DNA from: Candidatus Dojkabacteria bacterium
GTDB lineage: Bacteria; Patescibacteria; Dojkabacteria; SC72
DNA: 64,000 bases
Direction: 5' to 3'
NCBI GenBank assembly: GCA_023229785.1
Contig: JALNYV010000003.1
Location: forward strand, 1-64,000
Shown here: positions 20,226-29,646 of the stretch, in pieces
Numbering within the stretch: position 1 is the first letter of the stretch
Layout: each line of letters opens with the position of its first letter
The notes under the pieces: generated by a model
Database searches by the model: none
The model's input: the letters and a program-made list of their open reading frames with translations, nothing else
What the model was told of the DNA's origin: nothing
Position numbers and translations under genes: made by a program

Positions 20226-21287
20226 CTATTCTTCACTTTCTCCACCTTCCTTTGTTTGATTCTCAACAGGCAAGACAACCCTACCTGCTTCTTGTTTTTC
20301 TTTTATTTTATTCATTATTTCTACAGCTATTGGCTTATTATTCTTAAGAAACTCTATAGCATTCTTAACACCACAACCCAATTTATGTTCCCCAAAATTT
20401 ATCCAAGCTCCAGATTTTTCTAAAACACCCGTGGATACCCCTAAATCAACAATTTCTTGCTGTTTATCTATACCTTTACCATATATAATAGTAATCTCAG
20501 CAGACCGTAGTGGGGGGGCTGTTTTATTCTTTTGAGCAGTAACACGGGATATAATACCTTCAGAGAACTTATTTTCATCCTTAAGAGTCTTTACTTTTCT
20601 AACATCAAGCCTTATGGCAGCATAGTACGGAAGAGCTTCACCCCCTGTTGTAGTCTCCGGTGAACCAAAAAAGACGCCAATTTTCTTTCTTAACTGGTTA
20701 ATATACACCACATTAACTCCGGTTTTCTTCGCTTGGCTGACATTTTTTCTAAGATGTTGAGACATTAGCCTAGCCATAACACCCATAGAGGACTCCCCAG
20801 AGATGGCCTCAACCTCTGCTCTAGGGGCCATTGCTGCCACAGAGTCTACAACTACCATAGAAACCTCTGGGCACACGGAGAGGGCCTCTATTACCTCAAT
20901 AGCTTGCTCAGCATAGTCAGGTTGACAGATATACAAATTGTCAACATCCACCCCTACCGCTTTTGCATAAGTTGGGTCAAAAGAGTACTCAGCATCAATA
21001 AAGGCCACTATTCCTCGTTTTTGAGCGGAAGCCATCATATGTAAGGCTAAAGTTGTTTTCCCAGAGGATGCTGGCCCATAAATCTCAACAGTAGAGCCCA
21101 AAACTAGCCCACCACCTATAGCGTCATCAACTAAATATGACCCAGTAGACATCCTAGTTCCTTGTTCAATACCACCTTCTCCAACCTTACGAAGTATGCT
21201 ACTCCCATACAACTTCTGTAAAATCTCTTGTTTTTGCTCTAACAAACTACTTTTTTCTTCTTTTCCTTCTTTTTCTTTCTTACTCAT
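20226..21287 (-). CDS. recA: RecA recombinase (353 aa)
   Basis: Full-length bacterial-type RecA. Walker A GPASSGKTT (residues 71-79), Walker B MVVVDSVAAM (about 144-153), and the L2 region with INQLRKKIGVFFGSPETTTGGEALPYYA (part of 196-222), including the glutamine that senses ATP and the GG-x-ALK/PYY block. It pairs homologous DNA strands and forms filaments. Many large phages encode their own; T4 uses UvsX instead. ATG after AGGAG overlaps the stop of the nuclease gene by eight bases, so the two are co-translated. Confidence 0.95.
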   Translation of the reverse strand: MSKKEKEGKEEKSSLLEQKQEILQKLYGSSILRKVGEGGIEQGTRMSTGSYLVDDAIGGGLVLGSTVEIYGPASSGKTTLALHMMASAQKRGIVAFIDAEYSFDPTYAKAVGVDVDNLYICQPDYAEQAIEVIEALSVCPEVSMVVVDSVAAMAPRAEVEAISGESSMGVMARLMSQHLRKNVSQAKKTGVNVVYINQLRKKIGVFFGSPETTTGGEALPYYAAIRLDVRKVKTLKDENKFSEGIISRVTAQKNKTAPPLRSAEITIIYGKGIDKQQEIVDLGVSTGVLEKSGAWINFGEHKLGCGVKNAIEFLKNNKPIAVEIMNKIKEKQEAGRVVLPVENQTKEGGESEE

Positions 21288-24200
21288 TTACTGCTCCTTT
21301 TATTTTAAAGGTTGAAACTGAACCATCAATATATACTTCTATAACACTTTGGGCCACATCCTTCAATTCAGGAACGTGGGTTATAAACAAAACCTTATTA
21401 AACTCTTCACCCAGCCTTTTAAGCATCCCTTTTATACTGCTAATGTTGTTCACATCAAACGCCCCAAAACCCTCATCTACAATGAAAAGCTCTACCTTTG
21501 AGCCCATTCTTAAGGATAATAGATGAGAAATAGCTGCCCTCAACACCAAAGATAAAAGAACAGTCTCTGCTCCAGATGCCTCGGAAATATCTCTTTTACC
21601 CTTGGTATCAATCATATAAATGGCCACTTCATCATCTTTTTTCTCACCCTTAGAAAGCAGCTTATAAGAATCTATAGAAAGTGACACAAGGCCATCTGTA
21701 GTATCAGACAACAGCATCTGGGCAAATCTTTCTATAATAGGCAACGCTTTTTCAACCAGAGAAAAGACCACACCTTGCTTACCTACAATATCGGCATACT
21801 TGTTGCAATGATTTAAATACTGCTCCAACTCATCCATCTTATTTCTAGTCTCAACAAGTTGAGTTTGTAACTTATTCACCTCATCTAAATCTCTCTTAGC
21901 TTTATAGATTTGTTGGGCACAATTCTCGATAAGGTCTTTCTGTTTATCAAACTCTATCCTAGCCTTTGTAAGTTCTTTTTTGTACTTAACAACTGCATCC
22001 AGTTTTTGGGCTATCTCAGAACGGCGGTTAATTAAATCATCTCTTTTTTTCCGCATCTCCGTAAGTTTGGTCTGATACATTGAGATTATTTCATTATATG
22101 AGTCCAATACCTCTTTACTCGACTCAACTTTGTGCTTAATCTCTTCCCATCTACTGCTTTTTTCAGCTTCCCTAGCATTCATCCAACGCATCATATCCGC
22201 TTGGTTGAAAAAAGAATTCTGTAGCTCAGTATCTACTCCCCGTATGCTCTCATCCAAAGCCCGTAATGCGGCAGAATAAGATTCTTTAGCTTGACTTGTC
22301 TGGTCTTCTATTTTATCCAACTCAAGTATTAGTTCATTCTGTTGTTTTTTTATATTGTCATTAAGAGGGCAGTCTGCTCTGGAACAATTAAGCAGCGTTA
22401 GATTCTTCAAACTATTTTCTGTTCTGGTCTTACTGTCATTTAGAATAGAAAAGTTTTCTTTAAACTTAGCTCCTTCTTGTTGCTTTCGTTTAAGAAGTTC
22501 ATTTCTCTTATTTTTTCTATCCATATTAAGCCGTTGTTCATCAAGATATTTATTGTACTCTTCATGGGCAACACGTTCTCTGGCAAGCCCCTCATCAACA
22601 AGATGTGTGTTTGAGCAAATCTCTACAAATCTAGAGAGGGCCAGTTTTTTATTGTCTAATAACCCTGCCTCACTGTCAATGGCCATTCTCAACTTCTTTA
22701 TCTCAACATCCATAGTGTGGTATTCTGCTTCGTAACTCTCGTACTCAATTATCTTTTTAGTAAGAGAAGATACATGGGTATTAAGACGAGCAGCTTCAGT
22801 CTTGGCTGTGTTTAGTTTTGCTTCAAAACTGTTTATTATCTCACTGGGCTTTTTGGATATTAAAGAAGTAATTTGCTCCGTTAAGTAAAGAGCCCTACCT
22901 TTTTCCTGTATTATCTCCTCCTTAACTTCTTTCCTCATTTCCGTAATAACCTCTTGCCTTCTCGTCAAAACATCAACTTGCAAACAATCTAAGATTATCT
23001 GCTTTCTTTCTCCCGGTTTCTTCTTAATAAGAAGGTCTATGTTACTTTGGGGAGAATAGATAGTTGCTGTGAACATCTCAAAAGTACCTACAAGTTTGTC
23101 AATCATCTTTTGTGTGTTGGTAACCGTACCCCCACTCATATCAGTCCATTCTCCCTTTTCGGACAACGCTGATAGAAACAAACCAGCAGAGGTCAAACCC
23201 CTTATTCTCTCTATCTTATACTTAACCCCATAAGAGTCAAACACTAACTCCACAGAAGCTTCTTTCTCACCATTTCTTATAACAGATTTGACATCCTTGT
23301 TTCTGACTGTTTCACCAAATAAAGCCCAGACGATAGATTCTATTAGTGAACTTTTGCCTGTTTTGTTCTCTCCAAAAACACCTACAAGATTATCTAGCTG
23401 GTCAAAGTTTATCTGGGGATTGTCTTCTCCTAATGACTTAAAGTTACTGACTTTCAAAGAAACAGGTCTGAAATGCAAACCCCTACCGTCGTCAGATGAA
23501 TACTTCTCTTGAATCTTTGCCTCTACCTCGGCTGACACCTTTTTAACATCGGGACTGTACTTTTTGTTGTCAATGTAGGAATTAACTAACTCAGCGATGT
23601 TATGGTGTTGAAAATCCTCAAACGAAACTTTTATCTTGTCGTCGTTACTATTAAGGTACTCAGGAACTACTTTAATCTCTTTGGCATTGGCAAAACACTT
23701 TGATATTTCCGCATGATTTACATTTCCTGATTGAGTACTATTTACCTTATACTTTATCCTCACTCTACTATTAGTAAAATCATAATTGTTATCAGCACGC
23801 CTTACTGCTTCACCGGTAAGGTCTGCCACATAGGCAGTCAGGCTGCCAATATCGATTGTTTTGTATGGGTATAATTGCGGAAGTTCCACAAATCTCGGTG
23901 AAAGGTCTTCCCAGATAACATACCCCGTTATCTCATCATCCTTAAATGTCAGGGGAAATGGAACACCGGGATAAATAGCATTATCAATTGTCTGGTACTT
24001 ATGAAGGTGCCCTGCCATAACGGCATCAAATTTACTCCAAAACTTCTTGGGGAGAGCACACTCCTTTCCAACGGAAATTGTTTCCTCAGAAGCTCTGTAG
24101 CTATCACTTATATTAAAACCCTCCAATGTACCATGATAAACCAGAATGTTTTTCTTGCCAACTTCAAACTTAAAAGAATCAAACAAATTGTCGTTTTCAA

Positions 24201-24615
24201 ATATAAGAGATGAATCTTTTATACCCAACCTATCCAACTCTCTTCTGGATGGGTATGAAAAAAGATGGAAACAGTAATCATCAAAAATTACTTTTTCACC
24301 AATCTTTACGTGTGGTGCTATGTCCCCAAATAAAACAGCAGATATGGAATCTATTTTAGACGCCGACATAGAAATGTCATGATTACCTATTATTATAATT
24401 TGCTTGAAGTTTTTCAGTTGCTGTTTAAAGAATATGTTGGCTAACTTAACTTGCTCAGGTGTTAGCTTATCCCGATGCATAAACAAATCACCACAAAAAA
24501 CAACAATATCTGGATTTTCATGCACAATACTCTTAGCCAACTGAGCTAATAGCACTTCAAATTCCTTGCTTCTCGTTTCTGAGATATGTATGTCTGCTAT
24601 CTGAGCAATCCTCAT
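21280..24615 (-). CDS. SbcD-SbcC (Mre11-Rad50) fusion nuclease-ATPase
   Basis: A single 1111-residue chain joins two subunits that are normally separate. Residues 1-330 are the metallophosphoesterase nuclease: ADIHISE, CGDLFMHRD, IGNHDIS, VYHGTLEG, GHLHKY. Residues 385-1111 are the ABC-type ATPase. It has Walker A GENKTGKSS (about 423), long coiled coils around a hook-like cysteine motif (NCSRADCP), a signature-like ISEASGAE and Walker B LFIVDEGFGAFD. T4 gp46/gp47 and SbcCD process DNA ends for recombination. The fusion fixes a 1:1 ratio. Start ATG follows TAGGAG, with RecA immediately downstream. Confidence 0.9.
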   Translation of the reverse strand: MRIAQIADIHISETRSKEFEVLLAQLAKSIVHENPDIVVFCGDLFMHRDKLTPEQVKLANIFFKQQLKNFKQIIIIGNHDISMSASKIDSISAVLFGDIAPHVKIGEKVIFDDYCFHLFSYPSRRELDRLGIKDSSLIFENDNLFDSFKFEVGKKNILVYHGTLEGFNISDSYRASEETISVGKECALPKKFWSKFDAVMAGHLHKYQTIDNAIYPGVPFPLTFKDDEITGYVIWEDLSPRFVELPQLYPYKTIDIGSLTAYVADLTGEAVRRADNNYDFTNSRVRIKYKVNSTQSGNVNHAEISKCFANAKEIKVVPEYLNSNDDKIKVSFEDFQHHNIAELVNSYIDNKKYSPDVKKVSAEVEAKIQEKYSSDDGRGLHFRPVSLKVSNFKSLGEDNPQINFDQLDNLVGVFGENKTGKSSLIESIVWALFGETVRNKDVKSVIRNGEKEASVELVFDSYGVKYKIERIRGLTSAGLFLSALSEKGEWTDMSGGTVTNTQKMIDKLVGTFEMFTATIYSPQSNIDLLIKKKPGERKQIILDCLQVDVLTRRQEVITEMRKEVKEEIIQEKGRALYLTEQITSLISKKPSEIINSFEAKLNTAKTEAARLNTHVSSLTKKIIEYESYEAEYHTMDVEIKKLRMAIDSEAGLLDNKKLALSRFVEICSNTHLVDEGLARERVAHEEYNKYLDEQRLNMDRKNKRNELLKRKQQEGAKFKENFSILNDSKTRTENSLKNLTLLNCSRADCPLNDNIKKQQNELILELDKIEDQTSQAKESYSAALRALDESIRGVDTELQNSFFNQADMMRWMNAREAEKSSRWEEIKHKVESSKEVLDSYNEIISMYQTKLTEMRKKRDDLINRRSEIAQKLDAVVKYKKELTKARIEFDKQKDLIENCAQQIYKAKRDLDEVNKLQTQLVETRNKMDELEQYLNHCNKYADIVGKQGVVFSLVEKALPIIERFAQMLLSDTTDGLVSLSIDSYKLLSKGEKKDDEVAIYMIDTKGKRDISEASGAETVLLSLVLRAAISHLLSLRMGSKVELFIVDEGFGAFDVNNISSIKGMLKRLGEEFNKVLFITHVPELKDVAQSVIEVYIDGSVSTFKIKGAVNE

Positions 24616-24624
24616 AAGAATCTC

Positions 24625-25200
24625 CTAATAAATCTCGTCAACAATTCCTAATTTCATAGCTTCTTTGGGAGACAAAAAGTAATCTTTTATACATCTTTTT
24701 TTGAATTCTGTCAATGTAAACTTGGTATGTTTTAACAACTCACCCATAACACGTTCAAAGTGTTCCTTTGTTATGCGTACATCATTCTCATGCTCATACG
24801 TCCCCTTTTCATCCGAGCTCCATGTTGGGTAGTGAAACATTATAACCCCCATACTAGTCATCTTCACATAATCTGCCGCCAACGCCAACATTGCCGCACC
24901 AGAAAATGCCACCCCTGTTATATCAGCCACTACAGTTTTTATGTTTTTACACTGCTTTAACTCCGATATAATCGCAATAGTATCAGGCAAACTTCCACCA
25001 CCACTGTTTATTTTCAAGAGCAGCCTAACGCACTCTTCATTCTTCTCATCAAGTTTTAGCATAGCTGCTGAAATATCCTTAGCAGTATTAGAATCAATCA
25101 TATCATATATGATTATGGTCTTATTCTCTATATCTATATGAAAAGCGGAGTTACTGTTGTTGTCCTCACAACAGTCATCATCACAATTCCTATGAAGCAT
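24625..25200 (-). CDS. ClpP-like serine protease (191 aa)
   Basis: ClpP/crotonase-type fold with LLLKINSGGGSLPD (oxyanion strand), catalytic Ser in GVAFSGAA (S100 from the chosen start), His in IMFHYP (H123) and FLSPKEAMKLGIVDEI at the end. ATG 25200 has GAGGA; ATG 25221 with AAGGG is possible. The N-terminus is Cys/Asp-rich (CDDDCC). In phages ClpP-like proteases usually mature the capsid, but a separate prohead protease exists at 56362 and this gene lies in the replication block, so it may degrade a regulator or a host protein (inference). Confidence 0.8.
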   Translation of the reverse strand: MLHRNCDDDCCEDNNSNSAFHIDIENKTIIIYDMIDSNTAKDISAAMLKLDEKNEECVRLLLKINSGGGSLPDTIAIISELKQCKNIKTVVADITGVAFSGAAMLALAADYVKMTSMGVIMFHYPTWSSDEKGTYEHENDVRITKEHFERVMGELLKHTKFTLTEFKKRCIKDYFLSPKEAMKLGIVDEIY

Positions 25201-26545
25201 TTTGTTCCTCATCTTTTCCATTTTGCATATCCCTTATAAGAGCCGGAATGTTTTCAGAAAAACGAGCAATATTCGGTTGGTTGGTTAGCTGTATAAACTT
25301 ATTCACTTCCCCGTACCTATTCTTACCAACAACCAACTGTGCTCTTTCCTTACTATAATTTGCCTCCGAACTGTGCTTATCTGGGTAGTGTATAAACAAC
25401 GCCACAGAAGCATCGTGTCCGGGAGCCTTGCTATCCCTTGTATCAACCATTCTAACCGGCATACCATCTCTTCTATCATCAGGGTTTGTATTTAACTGCT
25501 GTAGAATAACAGCCGCCAAATTACAATTCTTTGCTACTGAAATAATCTTTTTTGATACAAGACTAATTTCTTGTTCTCTGTTCCCCCCACATAATCTATC
25601 CATTGCTAAATTAATGTTGTCCAGAATAATAACGGACAAATCCGGGTACTTTATCGAGGCAAACTTTATCTTGGCCACAATATCATTAACATCAAATAAT
25701 GTATCTTCAATAAACCAATTGTTTTCTCTGGCTAGGTTGTCAAAAACAGTTGTTATTTTGTTATACTCCTTTTCTGACAAACTACCACTTCTTATTTTTT
25801 GTAATGACACTTGACTTCTTAGAGATATGATTCTGTTTATAATGTTCTCTTTTACGTCCTCAAGCATAAAATACAGTACCTTCTTACCAACCCTAGAAAT
25901 ATTATCGGCAACTTGAATTGCTAACTGAGTTTTTCCATCAGAAGTTGAAGCTGCTATTAATGTACTCGCCCTTCTAGGTAAACCAAGTATAATATCATCC
26001 AAAGACTTTATCCCGGTAGGAAGGTCAACAACATCCTCAATCGAACCCCTCTTATTAAACCTCCTGATTCTTTCATTCAAATCATTCAAATAACCAAATT
26101 GTTCGTTGCTCAATGAAACTAGACTAGAGTCAGAATTAGAATTTATCTTAATTAGTTCAGTCTCAGCAATTGCCAATATGTCAGTATAATTATCCCCATT
26201 ATTGTACCTATTTATTATCTCTTTACCTAAGTCCTTAAGCCTGTCTCGCTGAGCATCCTGAACCATTTCCCTGTAGACACTATTAATATCACCTACATCA
26301 AATAGTTGTTGCTCCATTTTTTCAACTACATCTAAAGCTATGGCGTCATAAGAGAATTTAAACTTCAAGTCTTTGTACGTTGCGTTAATGCCATTAACTA
26401 AAAAACCGACTATTTCACTGTAAATATCATAGTATATTTTATCCTTAAAATCAAGAACAGAAACCTCTTTATATAAAGAGCCAATATGTTTGATATTACA
26501 CATCAACGCACTAAGAAATCTAACCTCTAACGCCTCAGATTTCAT
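25190..26545 (-). CDS. DnaB-type replicative helicase (451 aa)
   Basis: An N-terminal helical domain (SEALEVRFLSALMCN, DnaB-N-like) and a RecA-like core. The core has a Walker A-like LIAASTSDGKTQ with Ala where the first Gly is usual, Walker B SVIILDNINLAM, motif H3/H4 AVILQQLN, and late KNRYGEVNKFIQL. It unwinds DNA ahead of the polymerase, with the primase at 16941. The start overlaps the reductase stop (ATGA), and its end overlaps the protease gene. No polymerase gene lies in the window. Confidence 0.85.
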   Translation of the reverse strand: MKSEALEVRFLSALMCNIKHIGSLYKEVSVLDFKDKIYYDIYSEIVGFLVNGINATYKDLKFKFSYDAIALDVVEKMEQQLFDVGDINSVYREMVQDAQRDRLKDLGKEIINRYNNGDNYTDILAIAETELIKINSNSDSSLVSLSNEQFGYLNDLNERIRRFNKRGSIEDVVDLPTGIKSLDDIILGLPRRASTLIAASTSDGKTQLAIQVADNISRVGKKVLYFMLEDVKENIINRIISLRSQVSLQKIRSGSLSEKEYNKITTVFDNLARENNWFIEDTLFDVNDIVAKIKFASIKYPDLSVIILDNINLAMDRLCGGNREQEISLVSKKIISVAKNCNLAAVILQQLNTNPDDRRDGMPVRMVDTRDSKAPGHDASVALFIHYPDKHSSEANYSKERAQLVVGKNRYGEVNKFIQLTNQPNIARFSENIPALIRDMQNGKDEEQNAS

Positions 26546-29379
26546 ACCACCTCACAACTATTTCCACTGCACGCTACTTCTTTTTGCAAAACAGTATTAT
26601 CCTTCTCCTCTATTATACCAGCTAGATTAATATCCTTTAACCCTTCAACAAGTACTTTATACTCTTCCTCATTAATTTCTTCAAATGGAGGTTGTACATA
26701 GGTATGGTTATCATAGGGTAACACACTAATTGCTGTGTAGTTATTCCTATTCTCCCATAACCAATTAGCTACTTTGTCCCACTCATGCTCCTTTATATAT
26801 ACAGTCGCACTAATATTGTTAGTATTATGACCATCTCTATGTCCGGGTATAATCCAATTTTTATACAACTTCTTTACTCTCTCCAAAAACTGGAGGGCGG
26901 TTTCGGTTCTGGTAATTGCTCCTTCCGGGGCTTTTATAGGAACTGAAATAATGGCCTGTGTCGTGGGTTTGAAAAAATCATCCTCCAACAACTCTGGGTG
27001 CTTCTCCAACAGATACTTATATATTGGTTCATCTTTCCCAACCCTCATTCTTCTTATATAAAAGGAAGCATGCCAAGAATGTATACCAGAGGAACAGCCT
27101 AAGACAAGAGAAGAAGTGCCGCTTGGCTTAACCACTGTTGTTCTTGCCGCTTTGTTAATATCAATTAAACTTGATACACGCTCATTTTCTTCCAAAACAA
27201 CATTTGCAGCTTCTTTAAAATCAAGGGCTAATAATTCAGATGATGCTATGCCAGTAATTCCAACACCTATTAGAGATTCTCGTTCTGTAATTTCTTTCCA
27301 AGTATCCCTGAGATAGTGAAAGTCAGTATATCCAGCTTGAAGGGTAGCAATAAAAGCAGCAGCTTTAGCCCTATTATTAAACTCTTCTTGTGTGCTTATG
27401 TCACTTCCATTTATCTCAACTAGGTTACACATTTGACCAGTTCCAGATACTTTATCAATGCGTAATGATACTTCAGCACAGTTAGAAACATTCAATCCAC
27501 CTGTCCAATAAGTATGCTTTTCACTATCTACCGTAATGCTATAAACTTTTTCGGTGGATACCTTTTTAACTTGTTGTATCTTAGCTGTACTCCTACAAGA
27601 TGTCCTTACTATTTTAATTTTACCCATTTTGTATTTTTGGATAAAACCTATATATCTTTTAAATTTATCTCTATCTGAAGATATATTTAAATCATACGAC
27701 TCTCTACTTTCGTATGTTCCATCTTTATGTTTTACTTTAGCTCTTTTATTAGTTGTAATATAAGACTTTATACCAATATAAGATAAAAGTTGTTGCACCT
27801 GTTCAATAAGTTTTTTAGAACTGGCTTTAAGCGTTATTCTATTTCCACATACTGAGCCGTTGGCACTATACAAGCCTCGTAAAAAAGAGAGAGTATTAAT
27901 TATAGAGGTTTTATAAAAGTATTTATCTGGAACTTTTCTATCATATGTTCTCCCTACATCCATATAATCTAATGTTGTTTTAACCTCATAGCCATTTTTA
28001 AAAGCCCTGCTTCTATCTTTTAATATAAGATGGCTTATTTCTGACTGAAAATAATCCTTATCATTTTCACCTATATACAAAAAAACTAAATTATTGGATG
28101 CCTTGTGTACACAACCATCACCTATAATTAATCCATCCATAATAATTTGGGGATTTAATTCATGTATCGTATCATCACCAGAATATGGGCTTAAACCACT
28201 AAGAATATCAATGTTTTTACAATTCTTAGCTTCTACTTTCTTACCATTAGAGATTAAATTATGGGTGTCAGTACCAACAAAAGTGCCACTAGAAGTTTTG
28301 TATTCATATACATCTTTTACACCAGTACATCCTTTACATATAACAGTTCTATACCCTTCCTCTGTATATATTAAATCTCCTACTTTTATATCTCCTATTG
28401 TTGTAATACCATCTATTCCAATAACTGTTGCCCATTCAGGTTGGCATGGGTTGCACAATTGTTCAGAATCATTAGAAAATATCCAGCCGGGCTCGCCGCT
28501 ATTAGACAACCTAACCTTTTCAAAAAAATTCAAAAACTCTTCTTCTTTTATCTTATGCCTCAAAATGACTGCGGAATTATTAGCTCTGGCTCGTTGTGGG
28601 TTTTCTTCAAACCACTTCTCAAACTTACACTCTAACATCTCAGTATCAGTAAATGAAAAAAGAGCAATACATGAACTTCTTCTGGTACCACCTACAACTA
28701 CACAGTCTGCTATAAAACAACAAATATCGTGTACCTCTATTGGGCTAAGTTTAGTACCACTGGCTTTTCTGTCCAAAATTCGCTTGATATTATGTAGACA
28801 ATCTTTTAATGGTTCTGGTCCGGGAGCAGTACCACCTGATGTTTTCAAAAGTTCCCCCTTAGCCCTTATGTCTGAGAAATCAAAACGTGGGTATGCCTTA
28901 CGACGACCCATATAACTTTCAACTAAAGCCCCGATAGCGTCGGCCCAACCTTCGATTGAATCTGCTATTAAAAATCTACGTTCTTTATTTGGTTTGTATA
29001 TTTCAGGTAGTTGTTCTACATGGTGCTGTTGTACAGAATAACCAACTCCAGTGCCACACATCAACAGAAATGCTAACTCTTTAAAAGCGTCTACACTAGA
29101 CATAGCAATAGCACTGCAATTATATTGTCTTATTGGATTCTTTTGAATCGCCTTGCCACCAAATTGCAGCCCCCGCATAGATGGCAACACCTTTTTTTCA
29201 TAAACATATTTATACGTATCTTCAATTTCTTCAACCAGTGAGGGGTATTTAGTAATATGCATTTTTTTATTTCTGTCTACTATTTCTTCCCATGTCTCCC
29301 TTCTTTTCAACTTACTGTCATATCTTGCATACTTCATAAATACAATAATGTCACTTAATATTGTTGTTGATTTTAACAT
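26542..29379 (-). CDS. Adenosylcobalamin-type (class II) ribonucleotide reductase with intein
   Basis: The extein matches the monomeric B12-dependent ribonucleoside triphosphate reductases. It shows YARYD...RETW, LPSMRGLQFGG, QYNCSAIA, the SGGTAPGPEP loop, VVVGGTRRSS, the split NPC/AEVSLRID active-site stretch (radical Cys region) and a C-terminal CSGNSCEVV cysteine pair for thiol exchange. It makes deoxynucleotides for phage DNA. An intein interrupts the gene exactly in NPC-AEVSL, a favoured site in this family. ATG 29379 has GGGGAAAG; the frame opens earlier at a TTG. The extein alone is about 623 residues. Confidence 0.9.
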   Translation of the reverse strand: MLKSTTILSDIIVFMKYARYDSKLKRRETWEEIVDRNKKMHITKYPSLVEEIEDTYKYVYEKKVLPSMRGLQFGGKAIQKNPIRQYNCSAIAMSSVDAFKELAFLLMCGTGVGYSVQQHHVEQLPEIYKPNKERRFLIADSIEGWADAIGALVESYMGRRKAYPRFDFSDIRAKGELLKTSGGTAPGPEPLKDCLHNIKRILDRKASGTKLSPIEVHDICCFIADCVVVGGTRRSSCIALFSFTDTEMLECKFEKWFEENPQRARANNSAVILRHKIKEEEFLNFFEKVRLSNSGEPGWIFSNDSEQLCNPCQPEWATVIGIDGITTIGDIKVGDLIYTEEGYRTVICKGCTGVKDVYEYKTSSGTFVGTDTHNLISNGKKVEAKNCKNIDILSGLSPYSGDDTIHELNPQIIMDGLIIGDGCVHKASNNLVFLYIGENDKDYFQSEISHLILKDRSRAFKNGYEVKTTLDYMDVGRTYDRKVPDKYFYKTSIINTLSFLRGLYSANGSVCGNRITLKASSKKLIEQVQQLLSYIGIKSYITTNKRAKVKHKDGTYESRESYDLNISSDRDKFKRYIGFIQKYKMGKIKIVRTSCRSTAKIQQVKKVSTEKVYSITVDSEKHTYWTGGLNVSNCAEVSLRIDKVSGTGQMCNLVEINGSDISTQEEFNNRAKAAAFIATLQAGYTDFHYLRDTWKEITERESLIGVGITGIASSELLALDFKEAANVVLEENERVSSLIDINKAARTTVVKPSGTSSLVLGCSSGIHSWHASFYIRRMRVGKDEPIYKYLLEKHPELLEDDFFKPTTQAIISVPIKAPEGAITRTETALQFLERVKKLYKNWIIPGHRDGHNTNNISATVYIKEHEWDKVANWLWENRNNYTAISVLPYDNHTYVQPPFEEINEEEYKVLVEGLKDINLAGIIEEKDNTVLQKEVACSGNSCEVV
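27481..28446 (-). mobile_element. Intein with LAGLIDADG homing endonuclease
   Basis: The intein is 322 residues, beginning with Cys (CQPEWATVIGIDGI) and ending with VSN before Cys +1. Splicing blocks are intact: block B GTDTHN (T-x-x-H), a penultimate residue that is Ser instead of His before the last Asn, and C+1. Two LAGLIDADG motifs are visible, IMDGLIIGDGCV and FLRGLYSANGSV, so the homing endonuclease may be active. The missing penultimate His is seen in some active inteins. It splices out post-translationally and restores the reductase active-site sequence. Confidence 0.9.
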
Positions 29380-29386
29380 CTTTCCC

Positions 29387-29644
29387 CTATACTTCAAAAC
29401 TATGATTTATATTCAATTGCTTTTTCTTGTTATAATCCTCTGTACTTGCTGTCTTTTTACATATGCCCAGAAGATACCGAGTTTTTAACGTAGCATCATC
29501 ATAACACTTTACATACCCCGGTACCTTCGTAACACATGAAAGTATAAAATCGAATTTGTACGTTTTAGCCATCCTCCCCAACATCCCGTAATTAACTGTA
29601 CCTAGGGAGGTATATACTTTATCGACAAATTCAGTATAGTTCAT
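29387..29644 (-). CDS. Protein of unknown function (85 aa)
   Basis: Starts MNYTEFVDKVYTSLGTVNYG. Residues 35-75 contain three cysteines (ILSCVTKV, VKCYDD, GICKKT). No family recognised. It lies two bases after the annealing-protein gene and seven before the reductase, so it is in the same operon. Confidence 0.6.
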   Translation of the reverse strand: MNYTEFVDKVYTSLGTVNYGMLGRMAKTYKFDFILSCVTKVPGYVKCYDDATLKTRYLLGICKKTASTEDYNKKKQLNINHSFEV

Positions 29645-29646
29645 AC

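Noticed and set aside
28094..28915. A 273-codon plus-strand ORF opposite the reductase
   Set aside because: It lies antisense to the conserved intein and extein, has no ribosome binding site and no recognisable protein features.
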